Below are positions 12,587 through 17,522 of a stretch of DNA of 17,522 nt, one piece after another. Each line of letters opens with the position of its first letter. Position 1 is the first letter of the stretch. A model generated the notes under the pieces. That model ran no database searches and was not told the DNA's origin. It saw only the letters and a list, made by a program, of their open reading frames with translations. Both the position numbers and the translations under genes were made by a program. This stretch comes from Bacteroidales bacterium (lineage in GTDB: Bacteria; Bacteroidota; Bacteroidia; Bacteroidales; UBA932), in contig JAGAAD010000075.1 of NCBI GenBank assembly GCA_017615445.1, positions 1 through 17,522 of the forward strand, in the 5' to 3' direction.

Positions 12587-15100
12587 ATGGAGAACGAAGA
12601 AGTAGAAAAAGTGCACGGAATTATCGAGCCTGTGGAGATAGATCATGAGATGCGGACCGCCTACATCGATTATTCGATGTCGGTGATCGTTTCGCGCGCC
12701 CTTCCGGATGCCCGCGACGGCCTGAAGCCCGTTCAGCGCCGCGTGCTCTTCGGAATGGACGGCCTCGGCCTGTCGTACAGCGGTCAGACTAAGAAATCTG
12801 CGCGTATAGTCGGTGAGGTCCTCGGTAAGTTCCACCCCCACGGAGACAGCAGCGTGTACGACGCCATGGCCCGCCTCGCCCAGCCTTGGAACCAGCGCTA
12901 TCCGCTGGTCTGGGGTCAGGGAAACTTCGGTAGTATGGACGGAGACCCTGTCGCCGCAATGAGGTACACTGAAGCGAAGCTGGACAAGATGGCTGAAGAC
13001 GTCCTCGGAGATCTGGATAAGGACACGGTGGATTTCACCCTGAATTTCGACGACACCATCATGGAGCCCACCGTCCTTCCCACGAAAGCCCCGCTCCTCC
13101 TGTTGAACGGTTCGGCCGGTATCGCCGTGGGAATGGCCACTAACATGGCTCCGCATAATCTCGGCGAGTGCTGCGATGCCATCTGCGCGTATATTGACAA
13201 CCCGGACATCGATGTCGAGGGTCTGATGGAGCACATCAAGGGTCCTGATTTCCCTACCGGAGGAATAGTCATGGGCCGTCAGGGAATAGTGGACGCGTAC
13301 ACAACCGGCCGCGGCAGGGTGGTCCTTCGCGCGAAGGCCGAGATTGAGGAAGACGACCGCGGACATCAGGTGATAGTGGTCACCGAAATCCCTTATATGG
13401 TGAACAAGGCGGAGATGATCGCCCGCATCGGCGAGATGATTCGCGACAAGAAGATAGAAGGTATCTCGGACATCAGGGAGCTGACCAACAGGGAAGGCAT
13501 CAGGATCGAGTTCGTGGTGAAGAAAGACGCGAATGCGAATGTGGTGCTGAACACTCTGTTCAAGTACACAGCCCTGCAGTCCAGCTTCGCCTTCAACAAT
13601 GTCGCCCTCGTGGGCGGCCGCCCGAGGACCCTGTCCCTCAAGGACATGCTCAAGGTTTTCGTGGACTTCAGACATGAAGTGGTGGTCCGCAGGACCCGCT
13701 TCGAGCTGAACAAGGCGAAAAAGCGTGCTCACATAGTCGAGGGTTTGCTGAAGGCCATAGATGTCATTGACGACATAGTCGCCATCATCAAGGGCTCCAA
13801 GACCGTGGAGGACGCGAAGGCCGAGATGATGGCCCGCTTCGGCTTCACTGACGAGCAGGCGAGCGCCATCGTGGACATGCGTCTGCGTCAGCTCACCGGC
13901 CTGGAGAAAGACAAGCTCCAGGACGAATTCAACAAGCTCCAGGAGTTCATCGCCGAGTGCGAAGGAATCCTCGCCAGCGAGGAAAAGCAGCTTGCAATCG
14001 TGAAGGCCGAGTCCCAGGCCCTCAAGGAGAAGTACGGAGACCCTCGTCGCACGGAAATTACCTGGGCGGCCGAGGAATTCAACCCGGAAGACTTCTATGC
14101 AGACGAAGATGTGGTGATCACCATCTCCCATTTCGGATACATAAAGAGGACCTCTCTTACCGAATTCCATGTCCAGTCCCGCGGCGGTGTCGGAAAGAAA
14201 GCCAGCGCCACCAGAGACGAAGACTTCATCGAGCATATCTATGTGGCGAACATGCACAGCACCATGCTCTTCTTCACTGAGAAGGGTATCTGCTACCGCC
14301 TCAAGGTCTATGAAATCCCCGAGGGAACCAGGACCAGCAAGGGCCGCGCAGTGCAGAATCTGCTCGCAATCGATCAGGACGACAAGATCAAGACCTATCT
14401 GAATGCCGCCAAGATCGAGAGCAAGGAGTACACAGACGCTCATTTCGTGGTGCTGATCACCCGTCAGGGCATCATCAAGAGGACTTGCCTCACCGAGTAT
14501 GCAAACGCCCGCAGCCGTAACAAAGGCCTCATCGCCATCAACTTCAAAGAAGGAGACGGCTTGCTGGATGCATTGCTCACAAATGGCACTGAAGAGATCA
14601 TGATCGCCGGCCGCGCAGGCTACTGCGTACGCTTCGACGAAGACGATGCGAGGACCCTCGGAAGGGCCTCGATGGGCGTGCGTGGCATAAACCTTGCGGA
14701 AGACGATGTGGTGGTCGGAGCGATCAGCCGCGATCCTTCAGCAGAAGACGCTTCGTCGCACACAGTGCTGGTTGTCAGTGAAAACGGTTTCGGAAAGCGT
14801 TCCTATGGAGACGATTACCGTCACACCAATAGAGGCGCGAAGGGCGTGAGGACAATGAACATAACCGACAAGACGGGTGCCCTCGTAGCCATCAAGAACG
14901 TCACTGAAGAGAACGATCTGATGATCATCACAAAATCGGGCCTCACCATCAGGATGGCGGTGACAGACATCAGGCTTTGCGGCCGCGCCACTCAGGGCGT
15001 CAAGCTCATCAACATCCGCGAGGGAGACAGCATTGCAGCGGTGTCGGTGGTAGCCCATGAAGAAGAAGAGGAAGAAGAAACACAAGCAGTTGAAGAATAA
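12587..15100 (+). CDS. gyrA: DNA gyrase subunit A
   Basis: An 837-residue subunit that cuts and reseals DNA in the A2B2 gyrase, introducing negative supercoils. The breakage-reunion domain is intact: catalytic Tyr127 in [10 protein letters not shown], and the quinolone region [11 protein letters not shown] with Ser88 and Asp92 at positions equal to E. coli Ser83 and Asp87, the susceptible residues. The C-terminal DNA-wrapping domain carries a GyrA box QSRGGVG (530-536), a variant of QRRGGRG that I recall from Bacteroidota, which identifies GyrA rather than ParC. An acidic tail ([13 protein letters not shown]) ends the protein. The start is ATG 12587 ([11 protein letters not shown]); codons upstream in frame to 12509 overlap the promoter. 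gyrB is not in the window. The TPR gene follows 22 nt downstream. Confidence 0.97.
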   Translation: MENEEVEKVHGIIEPVEIDHEMRTAYIDYSMSVIVSRALPDARDGLKPVQRRVLFGMDGLGLSYSGQTKKSARIVGEVLGKFHPHGDSSVYDAMARLAQPWNQRYPLVWGQGNFGSMDGDPVAAMRYTEAKLDKMAEDVLGDLDKDTVDFTLNFDDTIMEPTVLPTKAPLLLLNGSAGIAVGMATNMAPHNLGECCDAICAYIDNPDIDVEGLMEHIKGPDFPTGGIVMGRQGIVDAYTTGRGRVVLRAKAEIEEDDRGHQVIVVTEIPYMVNKAEMIARIGEMIRDKKIEGISDIRELTNREGIRIEFVVKKDANANVVLNTLFKYTALQSSFAFNNVALVGGRPRTLSLKDMLKVFVDFRHEVVVRRTRFELNKAKKRAHIVEGLLKAIDVIDDIVAIIKGSKTVEDAKAEMMARFGFTDEQASAIVDMRLRQLTGLEKDKLQDEFNKLQEFIAECEGILASEEKQLAIVKAESQALKEKYGDPRRTEITWAAEEFNPEDFYADEDVVITISHFGYIKRTSLTEFHVQSRGGVGKKASATRDEDFIEHIYVANMHSTMLFFTEKGICYRLKVYEIPEGTRTSKGRAVQNLLAIDQDDKIKTYLNAAKIESKEYTDAHFVVLITRQGIIKRTCLTEYANARSRNKGLIAINFKEGDGLLDALLTNGTEEIMIAGRAGYCVRFDEDDARTLGRASMGVRGINLAEDDVVVGAISRDPSAEDASSHTVLVVSENGFGKRSYGDDYRHTNRGAKGVRTMNITDKTGALVAIKNVTEENDLMIITKSGLTIRMAVTDIRLCGRATQGVKLINIREGDSIAAVSVVAHEEEEEEETQAVEE

Positions 15101-15122
15101 TTAACACTAACAATAAAAGCTT

Positions 15123-16448
15123 ATGAAACGAATCATTTTAGCTCTTGCACTTCTCGCCTCGCTGCAGACGGCCTTCGCCCAGCAGCAGGTCAAGTCGGTT
15201 GCCGCGGCTCAGAAAGCAGCGGAGAAAGCAATCGAAGCATCTCTGGATGTGAAGAAAGGTGCAAAATTAGACACCTGGGTAAAGCTTGGTAAGGCTTACA
15301 TAGACGCTTACAATGCCCCTCAGGGAAACGGCTGGATCGGTGCTTCCAGGGCAGATCTCGCTCTCCTTATGGCAGATGACAAACCCGTCTCGGAAGAGTA
15401 TGTGGAGGTCGGCGGCCAGAAGATGATCAAGTCCGTCTTCGCCACCCGCAATTATTACTACGACACTGCGGAGATCCTCCGTATAATCGAGACCACAAAG
15501 CCCATCTTCGAGGACGCTCTGGAGAAAGGCGCCGAGGCTTATGCCAAGGCCCAGGAGCTGGACGTCAAGGGCAAGAAAGCCAAGGACATCAGGGAAGGCC
15601 TTCGCATGATCGAGGGTAAGCTCGTGGATGAGGCTTACAACGCCTACACCTTCGGCAATCTCGAGAAAGCTTCGTACTACTTCGAGAAGGCAGCAGAGGT
15701 TTCCCAGCAGGAGCCTTACGCAGTCCTGGACACCAGCGCAGTGTACAATGCAGGTCTGACAGCCTGGATGCTCGGACAGAACGACAGAGCGAAGAAGTTC
15801 CTCGAGCAGAGTGTCTCTATCGGCTACTTCGGTGAAGACGGAGATGCATATGCAAAACTCGCCGACATCGCAGACAAAGAGGGCAACCAGGAGCTCCGCC
15901 AGTCTTATCTGGAGGAAGCCTTCATGAAGTTCCCTCAGAGCCAGAGCATTCTTGTGGGTCTGATCAACTACTATCTGACCTCAGGCGGTAACACAGACCG
16001 TCTCTTCGAGCTCATCGGAGCCGCGAAGGCAAACGAGCCTGAGAATGCTTCTCTTTACTATGTTGAGGGTAACATCTATCTCCAGCTGAACGACGAAGAG
16101 AATGCGATCAAGGCCTACAGACAGTGCGCCGAGATCAATCCCGAGTATGAGTTCGGTTACATCGGAGAAGGCCAGTACTGGTACAACAAAGCAGTCGACC
16201 TGCAGGATGCAGCCGCTGCCGAGATGGACTACAAGAAGTACGATGTGATCATGGCAGACTTCGAGAAAGCCCTTAAGGCCTGCGTGGAGCCTTTCGAGAA
16301 AGCCTTTGAGGTGACGAAAGACGACAACATCAAGGTCGCCGTCAGCGAGTACCTGAAGAACGCATGCTATCGCTTCTCCTACGACGACGAGTCCTACAAA
16401 GAGAAGTACGACAAATACGACGCAATCGTTAAGGCTGCAAGGCAGTAA
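15123..16448 (+). CDS. Exported tetratricopeptide-repeat protein
   Basis: A 441-residue protein with a Sec signal peptide (MKRIILALALLASLQTAFA, cleavage before QQQ), so it is probably periplasmic or envelope-associated. Mature helices include TPR-like units: LVDEAYNAYTFGNLEKASYY, VYNAGLTAWMLGQNDRAKKF and ASLYYVEGNIYLQLNDEENA followed by KAYRQCAEINP (about 311-341), the clearest. TPRs mediate protein-protein contacts; no enzyme motif is present. It follows gyrA by 22 nt with no promoter, so it is probably cotranscribed. I recall the same gyrA-TPR order in Bacteroides, where the role is unknown. Its last 20 nt overlap the end of convergent phoH. Codon choice has noticeably fewer GC-rich codons than neighbouring genes, in keeping with high expression. 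Confidence 0.9.
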   Translation: MKRIILALALLASLQTAFAQQQVKSVAAAQKAAEKAIEASLDVKKGAKLDTWVKLGKAYIDAYNAPQGNGWIGASRADLALLMADDKPVSEEYVEVGGQKMIKSVFATRNYYYDTAEILRIIETTKPIFEDALEKGAEAYAKAQELDVKGKKAKDIREGLRMIEGKLVDEAYNAYTFGNLEKASYYFEKAAEVSQQEPYAVLDTSAVYNAGLTAWMLGQNDRAKKFLEQSVSIGYFGEDGDAYAKLADIADKEGNQELRQSYLEEAFMKFPQSQSILVGLINYYLTSGGNTDRLFELIGAAKANEPENASLYYVEGNIYLQLNDEENAIKAYRQCAEINPEYEFGYIGEGQYWYNKAVDLQDAAAAEMDYKKYDVIMADFEKALKACVEPFEKAFEVTKDDNIKVAVSEYLKNACYRFSYDDESYKEKYDKYDAIVKAARQ

Positions 16449-17361
16449 CGATCTTTCCGACCAAAGGGTGTCGCACTATATCTTCGTTCGCGAAGGTGAT
16501 GGTTGCGACACCTTTTATTTTTGAGAGCTTCTCCACGGCCTTCTCAAGTCCGCTGTCTTCGCGGTTGGGAAGGTCTATTTGCGATGTGTCTCCGGTGACG
16601 ATGAATTTCGCTTCGCAGCCCATACGGGTGAGGAACATCTTGAGCTGGCCCATGTTAGTGTTCTGGGCTTCGTCCAGAATCACACAAGCTCTGTCCAGGG
16701 TGCGGCCGCGCATGTAGGCCAAAGGCGCGATCTGGATCGTGCCGTCCTGCATGAATTCCTGGAGCTTCTTCGGGGGAATCATGTCTCCTAGGGCGTCGTA
16801 GAGAGGCTGGAGATACGGATCGAGTTTCTCCTTCAGGTCTCCGGGAAGGAAGCCGAGGCGTTCGCCTGCCTCCACCGCCGGACGGGTGAGGATTATGCGC
16901 CTGATCTCGCGGTTTTTCAGCGCGCGGACTGCGAGCGCGATTGCGATATAGGTCTTGCCCGTGCCGGCGGGGCCGAGGGCGAAGATAAGGTCGTTGTCGA
17001 AATAGGCCTTCACCAGCTCCTGCTGGCGGGCGTTGCGGGCGCGGATGGGCTTGCCCTCTGTGTTGTGCACGATGATGGCTTCGCCGCTGAGGCGGAAGCT
17101 TTCGGGGGAGGTCTCGCCGTCGAAGATGTCCTCCACGTCGTAGACCGTCAGATTCATCTTGCGATGGCGCTTTTCGATCAAAGCTCCGAGCTTCTGACTG
17201 AATTCTTCAATGTCTGCGGGCTTGCCGTCCAGAATCAGTTCGTCGCCCCTGGCGACCACCTTCAAACCGGGAAAATATGAGCAGAATTCTTCGAGGATTT
17301 TGTTTCCGACACCGTAGAGACCCACGGGGTCCACGCCTTCGAGCTTGATCGTTTTCTTCAT
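16429..17361 (-). CDS. phoH: PhoH-like ATPase
   Basis: A 310-residue cytosolic P-loop ATPase (PhoH/PhoL type), linked to RNA metabolism and stress; some members have RNA helicase activity. The N-terminal part (1-90) is a small alpha/beta domain with ARGDELILDGKPADIEEF, KH-like in this family. The ATPase domain has Walker A GPAGTGKT (130-137), RPAVEAGERLGFLPGDLKEK, Walker B in CVILDEAQNT, and TRMGCEAKFIVTGDTSQIDL (sensor region). Length is typical. The start ATG 17361 gives the standard LEGVDPVGLYGVGN beginning and lies only 4 nt from a -7 box. Its final codons overlap the TPR gene by 20 nt tail to tail, and a plus-strand terminator for that gene appears to lie within its 3' coding part. ybeY, often nearby in other phyla, is not visible. 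Confidence 0.94.
   Translation of the reverse strand: MKKTIKLEGVDPVGLYGVGNKILEEFCSYFPGLKVVARGDELILDGKPADIEEFSQKLGALIEKRHRKMNLTVYDVEDIFDGETSPESFRLSGEAIIVHNTEGKPIRARNARQQELVKAYFDNDLIFALGPAGTGKTYIAIALAVRALKNREIRRIILTRPAVEAGERLGFLPGDLKEKLDPYLQPLYDALGDMIPPKKLQEFMQDGTIQIAPLAYMRGRTLDRACVILDEAQNTNMGQLKMFLTRMGCEAKFIVTGDTSQIDLPNREDSGLEKAVEKLSKIKGVATITFANEDIVRHPLVGKIVTALQP
16463..16522 (+). terminator. Probable terminator of the gyrA-TPR operon, inside phoH
   Basis: GGTGTCGCA (16467-16475) pairs perfectly with TGCGACACC (16504-16512), extended by AAA/TTT across a one-base bulge. Inside, CTTCG-TTCG-CGAAG (16482-16495) forms a nested hairpin. TTTTATTTTT (16513-16522) follows, the expected T-run for plus-strand transcripts leaving the TPR gene 15 nt upstream. 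All of it is also phoH coding sequence on the other strand. Confidence 0.65.
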
Positions 17362-17365
17362 AGTA

Positions 17366-17395
17366 CAAATATAGGTATTTTATTTTGTCGGCAAA
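17366..17395 (-). promoter_or_regulatory. phoH promoter (TTTG-N18-TATATTTG)
   Basis: On the minus strand, TTTG at 17395-17392, an 18-nt spacer and TATATTTG at 17373-17366. The box ends 4 nt before the phoH ATG, so the transcript should be nearly leaderless. Confidence 0.65.
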
Positions 17396-17400
17396 CTTGC

Positions 17401-17408
17401 TAAATTTG
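17401..17408 (+). promoter_or_regulatory. Promoter of the lipoprotein gene at 17440, -7 box TAAATTTG
   Basis: TAAATTTG is identical to the gyrA box and ends 31 nt before the ATG. The nearest TTG (17385-17387) is only 13 nt upstream, too close for a standard -33 element. Confidence 0.6.
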
Positions 17409-17439
17409 TGGGTTGTAGAAAATCATAATAATTAACCAT

Positions 17440-17522
17440 ATGAAAAAGATTACTACTATCGCCATTATCGCAGCGTTCGCAGTTGCCGTGTCCGGCTGCG
17501 ACTTCATCCGTCAGATTGCAGG
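17440..17522 (+). CDS. Lipoprotein, N-terminus only (cut by window edge)
   Basis: 27 codons are visible from the ATG at 17440 to the window end without a stop. They encode a lipoprotein signal peptide, MKKITTIAIIAAFAVAVSGC, with lipobox VSGC (Cys20), then DFIRQIAG. The basic start, hydrophobic core and Cys are clear, so an envelope lipoprotein is well supported. CDFxRxxAG at the mature N-terminus reminds me of Bacteroidales SPOR-domain lipoproteins, which bind septal peptidoglycan, but this rests on a few residues from memory. It is divergent from phoH and has its own -7 box. Confidence 0.75.
   Translation, partial: MKKITTIAIIAAFAVAVSGCDFIRQIA

Noticed and set aside
12839..12862. Quinolone-resistance substitution in gyrA
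   Set aside because: Ser88 and Asp92 are the susceptible residues at the positions of E. coli Ser83 and Asp87, so no resistance change is seen there.
12575..14443. 622-codon open frame antisense to gyrA
   Set aside because: Its residues are what the complement of gyrA codons gives (His-, Asp-, Val-rich), with no domain or promoter. gyrA on the other strand is certain.
1..17522. Defence island, prophage, CRISPR or integrated element
   Set aside because: No transposase, integrase, nuclease cassette, spaced repeat array or tRNA boundary was found. Gene content is core housekeeping throughout.

Overview
This window looks like ordinary chromosome from a member of the Bacteroidota, most likely an uncultured, fairly GC-rich Bacteroidales. 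The main evidence is the promoter style: most transcription units start with the TAnnTTTG -7 box of this phylum, and Shine-Dalgarno sequences are rare. Family content agrees: DUF4293, a DUF3822-like protein next to rsmD, a GyrA box of the QxRGGVG type, FKBP lipoproteins, and a TPR protein behind gyrA. There are no rRNA or tRNA genes, CRISPR arrays, transposases or phage genes.

Layout. (1) 1-382 (-) is the start of a ComEC/Rec2-type DNA-uptake channel running off the left edge. A dispersed palindromic repeat forms part of its reading frame. (2) 449-1657 (+) is acetate kinase, followed by three hairpins and a 132-bp imperfect palindromic element (1789-1920). (3) 5917-1919 (-) is a compact four-gene operon: a DHH/DHHA1 phosphoesterase (NrnA type), a double-FKBP lipoprotein, a MATE exporter and a cytidylate-kinase-like protein. 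(4) 6006-7725 (+) is an operon of overlapping genes: an unknown single-span membrane protein, a short DUF3822-like protein and the 16S rRNA methyltransferase RsmD. (5) 8518-7727 (-) is mazG, divergent from prfA (8557-9648, +). (6) 11919-9730 (-) is an operon of a membrane-anchored LytTR regulator, a DUF4293 membrane protein and a uridine-phosphorylase-like enzyme. (7) 12483-11947 (-) is a stand-alone Clp N-domain protein, divergent from gyrA (12587-15100, +). gyrA is followed by a secreted TPR protein. (8) 17361-16429 (-) is a PhoH-like ATPase, divergent from the start of a lipoprotein gene (17440 to the right edge).

Function. Most genes are housekeeping: translation (prfA, rsmD), nucleotide hygiene and salvage (mazG, nrnA, uridine phosphorylase), DNA topology (gyrA), overflow metabolism (ackA) and RNA-linked stress (phoH). 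Four divergent pairs have closely packed or interleaved promoters, so each pair could share regulation.

No new defence or mobile system is visible. The points most worth a second look are the ATPase-less ClpC N-domain gene beside gyrA, the membrane LytTR/DUF4293/uridine phosphorylase operon, four minus-strand genes whose -7 box lies only 4-7 nt before the start codon, the repeat inside comEC, the palindromic element that supplies a stop codon, and a likely terminator for the gyrA operon inside the phoH coding region.
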